From: Coffea arabica
Lineage: Eukaryota > Streptophyta > Magnoliopsida > Gentianales > Rubiaceae
Assembly (NCBI RefSeq): GCF_036785885.1
Contig: NC_092317.1
Span: 2,668,501 to 2,732,500, forward strand
Direction: 5' to 3'
Length of the DNA stretch: 64,000 nt
In this document: positions 25,941 to 37,261 of the stretch, in pieces
Layout: every line of letters begins with the position of its first letter
Position numbering within the stretch: the stretch's first letter is position 1
The notes under the pieces: model-generated
Told to the model about the DNA's origin: nothing
What the model saw: only the letters and a program-made list of their open reading frames with translations
Databases searched by the model: none
Program-made: the position numbers and the translations under genes

Positions 25941-25986
25941 AACACAGGCAGCCAACTGAGCTAGCTAACTCAGTTGAGAGAATATT

Positions 25987-26231
25987 TAATTTCTTGTGAA
26001 ATCAATTCAAATGACAATCAATAATTTGTTCTTTGACTTTGTTTGGATTGTTAGTTTTCGTAGAAAAATTTTTACGTTTTTCGTAAATATATTTGTCAAT
26101 CACTTTTTTATCTTGCATACATCAAATCACTACAGTACATTTTTCTACAAAAACTTCTAAAAATAACATTCCAAATAGTAATTTCTTGTGAAGTCAATTC
26201 AAATGGCAATCAATCATTTGTTCTTCGACTT
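25987..26231. repeat. 53-bp direct repeats flanking a MITE
   Basis: Copies at 25987-26039 and 26179-26231 both start TAATTTCTTGTGAA and match at about 49 of 53 positions by eye. Everything between them is the MITE at 26040-26178. A weaker partial third copy (TTATTTGTTCTTTGAGT) lies near 26320, so a local tandem array probably existed before the insertion. Confidence 0.65.
26040..26178. mobile_element. MITE, GTTTGGATTG-ended, 139 bp
   Basis: It starts GTTTGGATTGTTAGTTTTCG and ends AACATTCCAAATAG. The inner arms TAGAAAAATTTTTACG and ACATTTTTCTACAAAAAC are roughly complementary. It is of the same general type as the element at 12.1 kb. Confidence 0.5.
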
Positions 26232-26394
26232 AAATCACTTATTTGCTCTACTATTAGGTTAATGTGCATTACATTTTGACACCATAATTGTGAAGTAAAT
26301 TGTAGTACAATTTTTCAATTATTTGTTCTTTGAGTAAAATCAGTCCTTTACTCCGGTATTGATTAATGTTCATCACATTTTAACGTGACCAGCA

Positions 26395-26518
26395 AAGAGT
26401 TGGCCTAGCGGTTAAAAGGAAAGCTCTTAGGATTAGGCATGATGACGGTTCCATTTTCGACCAGAAACTCCACCAAATTGAACAATAATTTGACCGAAAA
26501 TTTAAACAAAAAAAAAAA
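26395..26518 (+). mobile_element. Possible SINE with tRNA-like A box
   Basis: GTTGGCCTAGCGGTTAAAAGG near 26400 is a good tRNA A-box context, a degenerate B-box region (CGGTTCCATTTTCGAC) follows at 26448-26463, and an A-rich tail ends near 26518. No target duplication was found. It lacks the TATCGT 3' end of the other SINEs and may be another family. Confidence 0.35.
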
Positions 26519-26934
26519 TTCATAAGTAAAGAGACCGGTTATAATTCCCTAAAATGGAATAGAACCGAAATCCGGTTCCGATTCCAACCTTGTTAAAAAT
26601 CCTTTCAACAATTAGTGTTTCTTCTTATATTTTATCAAAATAATAAAAAAACATTATTAGTCTTTCTTTCATTATGGAAAATAAAAATATAAAGAATAAA
26701 ATAGTCTCGTCCTCTTTATTTACTTCTCGATTTATTGTATTTAACTCAAAAAAAGAGCTCTAGTTTACAGAAACGCATACAACTTACTAATTTAGTACTA
26801 CATTCTTGAAGTAAAGAAAGAAGGGGAAAAAATATAAAGGCAGCGGAGCCCGATGCCCATCAAAGAAAGATAAGAAGAAGGAAGGGCACTTTCTTTTATT
26901 CTGGAATTTTGGTTGAAAAATAGGCACCTGGACC

Positions 26935-28937
26935 TAGGGTTTTATATGCCCTCGAGCTCACAGAGATAGAAGAGAAGCGGGGAGAGCCCCCCAAATCCAA
27001 CCTCCGACGAAGTCGAACATAACACCTTCAACGCTACCTCTTAGGTTTCGGTTTAACTCCTTCACTCTCACCTATATCCATGATATTTTCGCTTTTCAGC
27101 ATTTAATTTTCCCCTTTTAGTTTTTATGTTGTACAACTTTGAATTATTGGTTATATGCATCCTTTGCTGGTGTGCATAAATGAACGTTATGAGCGTGTAT
27201 TTTATATTTTTCGGCGCATTCTTGAATTTAATTCAGGAACTTAATTGGATTAGTTCGCTGCTTTTTGGGGTGGCCTTTTCTTTAAAAGTTTCCGATAAGG
27301 GGCTTTGGGTTGATGGTAGCGTCTAGCTGCTCTTAAGAATAAAGAGTTGAATTTTCACTTGTTTATCTTTTTTGGTTCTTTTCATTCTTGAATGACAAGA
27401 TTTGTTTCAAAGTTTCAGCTGGAATTTTCTTGGCGGATATGGATGTGTGTTCATATTCTTGTATGATTTTCTTTTTTCGGGGATTATGCTTCAAAAATAA
27501 GTTGATCTGTGATTTCCTTTTCTTTCCACGTATGCAGAAGGAAAAGTTTGAATTCTCCTCTTTGTTGCTAAAATTATACTGGTTTGTAAGCTGACTAATG
27601 CGTTATAGGATGTCAGAGTGGTTAATATCCTGCTAAATTTTATCTTAATTTTCAGATGTCAATTTTTGTATTCCAATGCCGGTATTGACCTAAAAATGCT
27701 CATACACCCTAGGTTAGAATTGGTTCAATCAGAAGGGTTTTTATACTAGTTCGATATAAGAGTGAGAAAGGAGGAGAATGGATGTGATCAACTCATTTTC
27801 TTTCTTTTTGGGCAATTGACACAGCTGTTTTTTGAATTATTTTTTGTCGCTGGTGATTTTTTTGCTTTCATTCATTGGCTGGAGTTTGCGTGTTTATTTG
27901 GCTTTCTAAGATTTTAGTGCTTCGCGTGGTTCCTGTCTCCAGTGGTGGTAATTACCGCTTTCCCACCGCTTGTTGGACTATGGGCATTAATTTTATTGTT
28001 TTCTTCTTGTTCTTTTGATACCGTTATTCTGTTGTAATTTTGTTATTTCTTTGCTTAGAAAAGGCCAGGTTGTATTTCAATGTTTTCTTGTTTTATCCAT
28101 ATCGTTTTTCTTTATTTTTAGTATATGATATACTAAAATGAATTGCTTTGCGTGTTTTAGGATTTATTTTCTAAATTAGGGTTAATAGAGTTGTATGATC
28201 CTCCTCTTTTACAAGGTCATACAGATCCTTATTTTCATACAGACCCTTATTTTCCTTGCATCTCGGTGGCTTCTCATTGCTTATTGGACTTAAAGGGTTC
28301 CTGCCAAATCTAGTTATTATTTGATTCATTGGCATAATTGTTTGCTGAGTTTGTTTTAATGACAAAGTCTAAAGGTGTCAATAAGTTTTAAGCACGAGTT
28401 TTTTTTAATATAGAATCTTTTGCACCTTATTTCTGTAGTCATATATCTTTGGATGGCACCGAAATGTCATCTGAAGTATTTGTATGATGTTTCAGTTGTT
28501 AAATCAGGTCAAATAGAAATTCACCTGAGGTGCGAAATTTCTAATATCCAAGCCAAATTTAATGGTATTGAAATACTATGACATATTAGACAATTAAGAA
28601 CTGTCGAGGTAGAAGCATCACATTAATTTTGTTTTTGGAAACTCTTGTATGTCAGTATTATACCTTGTTTGCCTTGCAATTTTGACTAGATGAGATTATG
28701 GTTAAGTTTCCTTCATTGTCACCTTTTTACCACCGTAATTTTAGTATTCCAGTATGTCTTGTTTTTTAAAATCCTTTTATTCTTAGAAACATGTGTACAT
28801 TTTAGTATTTGTTATTATATATTCTTGGATTTTGTACTTTATACTTCAATGTTCTAGTTCTATCTTTTTTTGGGTGCAGAAAAGTCACTTTCCTGACAAA
28901 ACAGCCAGTAACGTCATACTTTTTACTATATTTTTCG
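26935..28937 (+). promoter_or_regulatory. Promoter, leader and 5'-UTR intron of the NUP50-like gene
   Basis: A weak TATA-like TTTTATATG at about 26940 is followed by a purine/C-rich leader (26955-27044) and a likely donor, CTTAG|GTTTCG. T-rich intron-like DNA runs to a TTTTTTTGGGTGCAG acceptor at 28879. The second leader exon 28880-28937 joins directly to the ATG. A long first intron in the 5' UTR is inferred, because the coding part has none. Confidence 0.45.
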
Positions 28938-29644
28938 ATGGGGGATGCAGAAAGCAATGTTCAACCCTCGAAAAAGAGGGCTGCTGGAAGAGAACTATCT
29001 CGAGATAACCCTGGTCTTGATGATGATGAGGAGGGGTCATCTGAACAAGAGATGGGAACCTTCAAGAGGGCGAGTGAAGAGGTGCTGGCAGGTAGAAGAA
29101 TTGTTAAAGTTCGTCGTAATCAGTCATCAACAACTCCTTCAGCCCCATCTTCTAACCCTTTTGCTGGAATCCGCTTGGTTCCTCCAAATTCTGGTGCTAC
29201 TACGGCTCATTTCACTGCTGAAGCTGACAGTGGAAAAAGTGTTGCTGATAATGAGGTAAAAACTGTCGGAAGCGAGGAAATAGATAATAAATCTGATGAG
29301 AACGAGAATGAATTAGAGAGTAGAGTCAATGAACCAGACACAGGAACTATTGGAGAGAAGGAGAACAATTATAATGAAGAGGGGCCAAACAAACTTGAAG
29401 TTGCAGATGACAAGGCTGGGAAAGTAACGAGCAGTGAAAACAACATTGAGAAGGATGACAAGGAAAATGCTGAAGTCAAGGAATGCGACAATGAGGATAG
29501 AAAGGATGATGACAATGCAAGTGTTGACAAGAGTGGAGAAGCTGCATCTTTCAGCTCCTTTCAGCAGCTTTCAAGCAGCCGAAATGCTTTCACTGGCCTT
29601 TCTGGAACTGGGTTTTCCAGTTCCACTTTCTCCTTTGGATCACT

Positions 29645-29675
<31 letters not shown>

Positions 29676-30227
29676 CTTTTTGGATCAAAAGTTGACTCGC
29701 CTTCTTTTGGATTTGGCCTTTCTAATAATGGAAGTTCTTCTCTCTTTGGTTCGTCAGGGGCTTCCACTATCACTAAGAGCGAGGGAAGTGGATTCTCTTC
29801 CATGCAGGAGGTTCCTGTGGAGACAGGGGAAGAGAATGAGAAGCCTGTTTTTGTAGCTGATTCAGTGCTTTTTGAGTATCTTGGTGGATCCTGGAAGGAG
29901 CGGGGGAAGGGGGAGCTCAAAGTAAATGTTCCAACAAGTGGGACAGCAAAAGCCAGACTTGTTATGAGAACACGAGGGAATTACCGGCTGATTCTGAATG
30001 CTAGTCTTTATCCTGACATGAAGCTGACTGATATGGAAAAGAAGGGCGTCACTTTTGCCTGTGTGAATAGCATAGGTGATGGAAAAGATGGTCTTTCTAC
30101 TTTTGCTTTGAGGTTTAAGGATGCTTCCATAGTTGATGAGTTTCGAGCTTGTGTCATAGAACATAAAGCCAAGAACCCAGTTACTTTGAAGACCCCAGAA
30201 AATTCTCCCAAGGCATCTGATGGATAA
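28938..30227 (+). CDS. NUP50: NUP50-type nucleoporin with RanBP1-like domain, 429 aa
   Basis: Nuclear-basket nucleoporin, which in this family binds importin alpha and Ran to speed cargo release. The N-terminus KKRAAGRELSRDNPG (about residues 12-26) is the conserved importin-alpha-binding NUP50 start. A long acidic, disordered region follows. An FG segment at about residues 225-275 carries SFGSLG, LFGSK, SFGFG and LFGSSG plus a serine-glycine run coded by perfect GGTTCT repeats at 29646-29675. A RanBP1-like PH fold ends the protein (about 304-425; VLFEYLGGSWKERGKGELKV, MRTRGNYRLILNASLYPDM). The whole coding region is one exon. The start ATG 28938 was chosen because the in-frame upstream extension to 28809 crosses the 5'-UTR acceptor. 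It lies downstream of and codirectional with beta'-COP. Confidence 0.95.
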
Positions 30228-31059
30228 TGCTGATGCTTGCTCACAATCCTACCTCCAGAAGCATAATTTCTTTCCTTTTTAGATTTTGGTCAAAAATCCG
30301 AGGGAGCAAAAGACCAAATGGAAGAGTAAATTGGTTAGAGAGGTTTTCTATCCATAGTGCATGTTTGGAGACATTTCATATACATTTGATGGCTGTTTCT
30401 CTTGTAGCCCTTTGTAAGAGCTCTCTGGCTTGTACTTTAGCGAGTCCTGACTTTTGGTTATTGTATGGTTCTGGAGATGAGAATATTAAAGATGGATGTA
30501 TCGTTAGAGTTGCGTCAACCTGCATAATCTTATGGCATTGCAAGTTAATTATCTGGTGGTATTTTTTCTCTGTTCTGCCGAGAAATGTGGAAGTAGTTGG
30601 TGTTGCGTGACCTCTTCCGAGGAGCTTAAAACGCTGGGTGTTCACTTTGTTGCGGTCATACATGATATTATAATGTTCAGGTTCTTTCAATTTTTGGAAT
30701 TTGGTCGAACGAGGATGATGGGTGGCAGATTCTTTTATGTTTCTGCTGTCACAATGCATTAAGGCATACCACTGCACGAAATTGAAGAGGAAACTACTTT
30801 TGCTATAGATTTCATGTCCCAGCCCATTTTGCTTGTCATGTAGTAGTCTTTATTAGCCAAGGGAAAAAAAATCAAAATGATCTGCTGCCGAGAAATAACC
30901 ATGGGTTGAATTTGAGTCTATTTTAGTGTAGATGAGACCTTAATCTAATAGTCAAGATTAAAATATAAAGAATATATAATTTCAAATAAACTTTGCGAGT
31001 CACATGTTCCGGCCACCTCTCCCTACCTGGCCGCACAACCATTCAATATTCACATGTCC
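30228..31059. other. 3' flank of the NUP50-like gene
   Basis: 3' UTR and downstream DNA. Several overlapping frames (for example at 30227-30777) on both strands lack domain or codon support and are taken as chance. Confidence 0.45.
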
Positions 31060-31175
31060 AAAAATTTTTCAAAATTTTTAAACTATACACTTCAAAAAAA
31101 TTTTCGACAACTTCTACACTAAGTTATAGTAAAAATTTAGACATACACCAAAAAAACTCACTTGCCAAACGGGAT
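31060..31175. mobile_element. Truncated MITE related to the element at 42.3 kb
   Basis: Shares TTTTCAAAATTTTTAAACTA and the end ACTCACTTGCCAAACGGGA with the reverse complement of the 42344-42537 element. The opposite end is missing. Confidence 0.5.
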
Positions 31176-33304
31176 CATATTTATATGTATTGTAGGGGAG
31201 GTTTTAGTGGAGGTCTCCTTCTAGATAACTTTCGAATCTCCTATACTTTTTTTTTTCTAGAATTTTCATTTATTTTAATATATAAATTCAATTAAAAACT
31301 TTGAAATAGTGATTTACAATTAATCCTATGACAATTCAAATTTAAAATTTAAAACTTTCTTTTCCACTTGAAATGAGTGCTTAATAAATCGTTTATAGTT
31401 TATTTTCAAACTTTAACCCCTTTTTCCTTCCATAAGTAAAGAAAATAAATTTGAATAATTTGATTAGTCCCATATTAAAATCAATGATTAATCTTATATA
31501 CACTGATAGTGTATATAAAATAAGTCTAAAATCATCCACCCCATTTACAACTTTATCACTTTTGCCCATTTTATTCCTTGATTAATAAAGATTGATTTGG
31601 GAAATCTGAGGAATAATGTGATGAGTCCCTTTTTTAATCATTTATATAGTAACGTTTTTAGTAATTTGCTTCCAGGTATATACATAGATTTATCGAATTT
31701 TCAGATAACATGTCCAATTATAACTATTGTTTAACCATTTTACCTATTGCAACTAAATTAATTTTTTAAGGGTTAGACTTATCCTATTAGACGATTATTC
31801 CAACTAATAAATAAACATTCTGACATACAGTATCATCTAGATAATTTTTGACGCGCATACAACTTCATCTGGATAATTTTACATGTAACACGTACATCAA
31901 AATGTGCATATAAAATCAAATTTTATATGAATTTTAAATTAATAAAAGGGGCATTTAGATGGTTGTTTTTTGAAGTTTTTATAAAAAATTTTAAAATAAA
32001 TATTGGTTTAAATAATTATCTTGGGTGATCGTCACAAAAAATAGTAGAATTTCACTAAAGTTATACCCAATTAATTTTTATTAACGACTATAATTCTAAC
32101 TCTTTATTTGAAAAAAAAAATTGAAAAGTGAGGTAATAAATCCTAAATAATAAAAAGAATAGAAAGATTGAAGTATAAGGTTGGGAAGGATAAAGTCAAA
32201 CAAGCTGTAGTTATGCATTGGGTTGAAACTATCAAAATGGGTGATTTATGTGGGTTAAATAGATATAGTTTTACATGATTTTGGTTATATTACCATTTAC
32301 AATCTACTAAAAAATTTTATTTATTTCTTCTCCTATATTCTTTGAGCAACAAAATAAGATATCATTGTAATCAACAAAAATAAGAATACATTGCATTAGT
32401 AAATAAATTTTTACCTAAAAAATAAAAAAAAAAGTCATACAGAAGAACCAATAGTGGTGATCATAAGGAGTTTCAATTTTATCATTCCACAAGAATCTCA
32501 AAATAATTTAGGTATGAATGCAAGAAATCAATTAACACTTAATGAATTAATTAAAACTTTTATGAAAGGGAGAGAGGAAATAGGATAAAAGTTAATAAAA
32601 ATTAAAGATTAGGAAAACAACGTTAAATATGCCTTTGCAAAAAGTAGAATATAATTATTGAACTTGTAGTGATTTAAATTTACTTACTAATGAATTTGAA
32701 TCTATATCTAATTTAATTAGGTCCAAATAGGAAGTTCCAATATATCCATTTAATAGCCACTAATTAATGAGTTTAATTGGGTTACATGTTTGAAGTTAAT
32801 AAAATTGCATAATCAATACTCATTTGTTGAAGAACAAGTTGTAAAATTAGCCATTATTTACAACTATATATGGGTGAAAAGAGTAAGCTGATAGGAGGTA
32901 AATAAATTGCGAAATTAGGCAAGAAATTACATAATTTGATAGAAGCAAGGTAGAGAGAAGGAAAAGTAGAGTTTGCGAGAGAGAGAGAAATTGGAGAGAT
33001 ATGGGACGTTTGGGTTAGAAATGTGAAAAAGAAGATAATGAAAAATAGGGAAATGTTAACAGAAAATTGCGCAAAAAAAAGAGAACATGGAAAGGAGGGA
33101 TAACAATTTTTGCTTGGTGTGTTTTTTTATATTTCTTTAGATATTTTTGTGACATTTGTTTATATTTTTTAATGTACATCAAGGTTTTAAGTAAGGGACA
33201 TAAATACAATATAATTAGATACTAAAATAGCACCCTTTTAATTTTTTAACCTTTTTTCATATAACTAATATAAATAATTTATTTACTATTATTATTACAT
33301 TAAA
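31176..33304. other. AT-rich DNA leading into a Helitron 3' end
   Basis: No gene seen. At about 31491-31512 a palindrome TATATACACTGATAGTGTAT matches one end of the MITE in the beta'-COP intron. The region probably includes the body of the Helitron whose 3' end is at 33339. Its 5' end (A|TC...) could not be fixed. Confidence 0.4.
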
Positions 33305-33339
33305 TGTAAATCCGTGCATGGTACGGGTTGTAATGCTAG
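33305..33339 (+). mobile_element. Helitron 3' terminus
   Basis: A hairpin core CCGTGCATGGTACGGG (33312-33327) followed 8 nt later by CTAG (33336-33339) and T is the classic plant Helitron end. Its stem differs from the CACGC stem of the two short Helitrons, so it belongs to another subfamily. Confidence 0.7.
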
Positions 33340-33340
33340 T

Positions 33341-34150
33341 ATATCTGTAATATCCCAAGTATCAGCAGAGACGATTAGCTAGTTGTGATCATTATTAGTG
33401 GTAATTGTATTTGAAACTTGCGAATTTAGCAGCTATCGCACTTTCTTCGCCACCGACTTCTCTCTCACTCACTACTCATCTATTCAGTTCATCTGCATTC
33501 GATCTTCGTCCATTTCCATCATTTTGAGTATGGGAAAATGACAGGTATAATTTCTTGTAATATACTTTGATCAATCACTTACTGTGATTTTTTTTACCAA
33601 TTTTATTATGTTTCTCTTTCTATTTTTACTATTTTTTATCACTAGTTCTACTTCTAATTCTGATTCTGTTTTGCTTCTATTATGGTAAAAACTGATAAAA
33701 GTTTGCAAGTTTAAATTCCCAAGTGTAATGACAATGGAATAAAACAGTACAGAACCATCTCGCATCCCTGTTATTTGACGCTCATAAAGTAAAGTATGGT
33801 GTAATGTGGCTTGGACGGGAGGTTACTTTTGCCATGACATCAGTTCGATAGAATGTGGGTGAGAAACTAGAGATGGAGTTTTGCCATGGACTTTAGTTCG
33901 ATAGAATATGGGTGGGAAACTGGAGGCGGAGTTTGAACGGACATTTTTGAAGGCTCGCATTGATGATGGTCTCGAATTTTATTCTACTAACTTCTTTAGG
34001 GCTTTTAGGTGTGAAAAGTAAGTCAAGAAGGTGACGTCTGTAGCTGTTGAAAAGGTTCTTAAGCAAAGTGGCCAGCAGACAGATTCGAACGATGCAAGGT
34101 TATTGCTAGGCAGGGATGAGGGGCTCTACTCTCCTTGTTACCCTTACCTA
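33341..34150 (+). pseudogene. Possible gene remnant with 52-bp tandem duplication
   Basis: A CT-rich, leader-like stretch (33440-33530) ends ATGGGAAAATGACAG|GTATAA, which looks like a first exon. Downstream, two 52-bp units (33831-33882 and 33883-33934; GCCATG..., AGTTCGATAGAAT.TGGGTG) are followed by open codons reading GGKLEAEFERTFLKARIDDG (about 33910-33969) up to a TAA near 34018, then more open codons in the same frame. I do not recognise the protein. The interruption and duplication suggest a decayed gene. Confidence 0.3.
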
Positions 34151-34700
34151 TGGTGACATAGATGTTGTTGATGGTGACATATGTGTTGTTGATGGTGTAA
34201 TTGATACACAAGCATACAAGAGTGCAGAAATTTGTATTATACAAATCTCATTTAGAAAATGGGGATGAAGATGATGATCTTCAGGCATGTTTGACACTAT
34301 CTTAAAGTGTTGTTTGCCCCTATCACGCATAGTATTTGCTATAGAGTTATGGCAAATTACCCCTGAGATACAACAAGATTTTGGAGAAACTTGATAACAA
34401 ATATCAAGATTTCTCTTACAACTTGATAACAAATGTCAAGCTTTCTCTTACAAGAAAAGGATCAAAGTCCTAGTTAGTTTATGTATTAGAGACTTTTCAT
34501 TTTTATAGTGAAAAGACAGCCCAAGGGTCCCAAGGTATTTACTCACTAGTTCACAGATTTATGGACAATTGTAGACATTGAAAGACACTATTAAACCCCT
34601 TCAATGGATAGAAAATGCCAAAAACTTTTAGCTTCCAACAGACGTTCAAGTTTTTTGAATTTTTGTTCTAACAAGTCTCATTTCTATTTCATTCACAATT
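34151..34700. other. Intergenic, no gene recognised
   Basis: Contains a short internal duplication (ACTTGATAACAAAT.TCAAG.TTTCTCTTACAA, near 34389-34453). Nothing else was assigned. Confidence 0.4.
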
Positions 34701-34737
34701 ATTCCAACAACAAAGACACCTCCTTCCTCTCCTCTCT

Positions 34738-34960
34738 TTGATGGAGAGACACCTCCTTCTCTTTCACCTGCTATGCCAAAGAACAAGGGAAAGGGAAAGG
34801 GAAAGCAGAAGAAGAGAAAAAAAAAAAAGACAGCTGTTGTTGATACAAGGGAGACGTCTCATCCTCCTTCCCTTTCTCCCTGCTACGCCAAAGAACAAGG
34901 GGAAAGGGAAGAAGAAACACAATTGCTTAAAGAAGGTGAGAAACACAATTGCTTGAAGGT
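34738..34960 (+). pseudogene. Duplicated eIF1A-like N-terminal fragment
   Basis: At 34773 a frame begins MPKNKGKGKGKQKKRKKKK, the very basic start typical of translation factor eIF1A, but the OB-fold that should follow is absent. About 110 bp downstream the same block recurs with ACG in place of ATG (TPKNKGKGKKKHN, from about 34887), preceded by a matching GAGAC...CTCCTTC leader phrase. This looks like a tandemly duplicated, truncated gene copy. Low-complexity lysine coding could mislead, so confidence is modest. Confidence 0.35.
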
Positions 34961-36100
34961 GTCCAAGCTTGGATGCTTCATATTGAGTGTTAAAAGGTTT
35001 CAAACTTGCATGCGAATTGCACTCGAGAATAAAAATTTGTGAGGCTTCAAAATTCATAGTTCTAACTGATATTGATCATTGAGGAGAAATTTTGTTAAAT
35101 GGCCTAATTGTGGAATATTATTTCAACTTTTCTTGATGAAACTTCAATGGGCTTGAGTTACAAGATGCTAAAAGCCTGTTCAATTTTTTGTAGAACAGTT
35201 TTTGACATATTCTTTTAACGTATATTCCAATCACATTTTTATATCTAAACTTACACTTTTGTTCAATATGCACTCCAGTTTGACATTTCATTAATATATT
35301 GAGTTGGAGTGATGGACTTTAATACAAGTAAATTACAAAATTTACATAACAAGCAATCAAATTACATAGTTTAACTCGAATTTTGATGGGGGGGTTAGGG
35401 GGAAGCTATTTGTAATTCGTAATACAACATTAATCATAGAAAATTGGGCAAAAAAAAGCCTTTTTGAGCACCAAAACTATTCAATTTGTATGTTTTTTGA
35501 TCGTTAAATTATTTTTTGCTTTAAGTTGCCTACTCACGGGTGTACTCGTTCTTATTCTGTCAACTTTTGTCCTTTGGTTTTCGCTTTGCTGTTAGTTTTA
35601 TGATTTCTTTAAGGCATTAATTTTAGGACTATCATCGAGATTTAAGAAAACTTTATTATATTGTTTACATACTTTGTTATTATTTACCTTTGTTTCGTTT
35701 TCTTTTGATTTCCTCTTCTTATGATTGATTCCCTAATAATTTTTCTCATTTCATTCTTTTTGCTTTAAAATTATGTGAATTTTCATGCATTGACTCAAAT
35801 GATATTGAAATTAACAAAATTAATAAATCTAACAACAAATTATGATGAAATAACCCTTGGTATATTGTTTATGTAATTTGAATAGATGATTTCATGCAAT
35901 GACTAAAATTGTACACAATCTGGATGGTTAGATGATTAACTAGGAGCGTGTTTGGATATGAAATTATTTGGGATAATTATAAAAAAATATATAACATTTT
36001 TTTAATATGATACATGAAATATGAAAATGTGATTAAAAAACAGAAAGATAGCTAAAAGCGTACATATGACACAATCAAATAAATTTTTGCAAATAATATA

Positions 36101-37240
36101 GGGAAAATCGTCCAAAACGTCCCTCACATTTTGTAAAATGACTTTTTTCGTCCCTCACTTTTAAAAGTGTAATTTTATGTCCCTTACATATTCACATCGG
36201 TCAAATTTAGTCCCCAACTAGGTTTCCGATCATTTTTTGGCCGGAATCCACCACGTGCAAGGCACGCGATCATTTTTAAAGGGTAAATTTGTCAAATTAT
36301 ATTTTACATAATCTAATCTATAGTCCTCCACATTTTATAAAACAAAATTTTCTTCCCTCATATTTTATAAAATGATTTTTTCATCTCTCACATTTCACAA
36401 AATGAATTTTTCCATCCCTCACATTTCAAAAAATGAATATTTCCATCCCTCACTAATTATGTGTGTGAGGGAAACCCTAAAAAAAAAAAAAGTGTGTGAA
36501 TACATTTTGTTTAAACACATGTATACGTCTATTTGATTTTGCTTAATAATACAAATAGCATAAATATGTGTATGTGTCTATTTGATTTCACTTAACAATA
36601 CGAATATCATATATTATACGTGATCATTTGATTTCATCTAGTATTAGCTAGTAAAAAAATCTTGCATTCATTGTCAAGTTGGCTAATAAAGCTATTTTCG
36701 GTCAAAATACAATAAGAATATGCAAATTAAGGTTCTATTGGTAAATATTAGTCATAATCATACAAAAAGAGAAGATAGCCCACAAGTTGGGCCCAATTAC
36801 ATACATGTGTTTATGCTATTATTATTAAGCAAAATCAAATAGACATATATATGTGTTTAAAAAAAATGTATTCACACGCATAATTAGTGAGAAATGAAAA
36901 ATTCATTTTTTGAAATGTGAGGGATGGAGAAATTCATTTTGTGAAATGTGAGGGATGAAAAAAATCATTTTATAAAATGTGAGGGATGAAAAAAATTATT
37001 TTATAAAATGTGGAGGACTGTAGATCAGATTATGTAAAATATAATTTGACAAATTTACCCTACAAAAATGATCACGTGCCTTGCACATGATGGATTCCGG
37101 CCAAAAAATGATCGGAAACCTAGTTAGGGACTAAATTTGATCGATGTGAATATGTAAGAGACATAAAATTACACTTTGAAAAGTGAGGGACGAAAAAAAT
37201 TATTTTATAAATTGTGATAGACGTTTTGGACGATTTTTCC
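36101..37240. mobile_element. Non-autonomous MULE / fold-back element with arms of about 400-475 bp
   Basis: It starts GGGAAAATCGTCCAAAACGT, and its end reads GGAAAAATCGTCCAAAACGT on the opposite strand. The arms pair for about 365 bp to the CTCACTAATTATG phrase and then on to a GATTTTGCTTAATAAT phrase, leaving only about 230 bp of loop. A perfect 9-bp target duplication AATAATATA flanks it (36092-36100 and 37241-37249), the Mutator hallmark. The arms hold repeated CCTCACATTT..AAAATGA phrases. There is no transposase frame. An inserted A-run phrase near 36470-36491 breaks the left arm. Confidence 0.85.
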
Positions 37241-37261
37241 AATAATATAATATTCAAACAT

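Noticed and set aside
28809..28937. N-terminal extension of the NUP50 frame
   Set aside because: It crosses a T-rich tract and a good acceptor (TTTTTTTGGGTGCAG at 28879) and would add hydrophobic residues unlike any NUP50 start. ATG 28938 fits the family.
31000..33300. LTR retrotransposon
   Set aside because: No gag/pol frames, primer-binding site or paired LTRs were seen here or anywhere else in the window.
36101..37240. microRNA precursor
   Set aside because: The inverted repeat has TIR structure and a 9-bp target duplication. It is a MULE; small RNA output is possible but it is not a miRNA gene by sequence.
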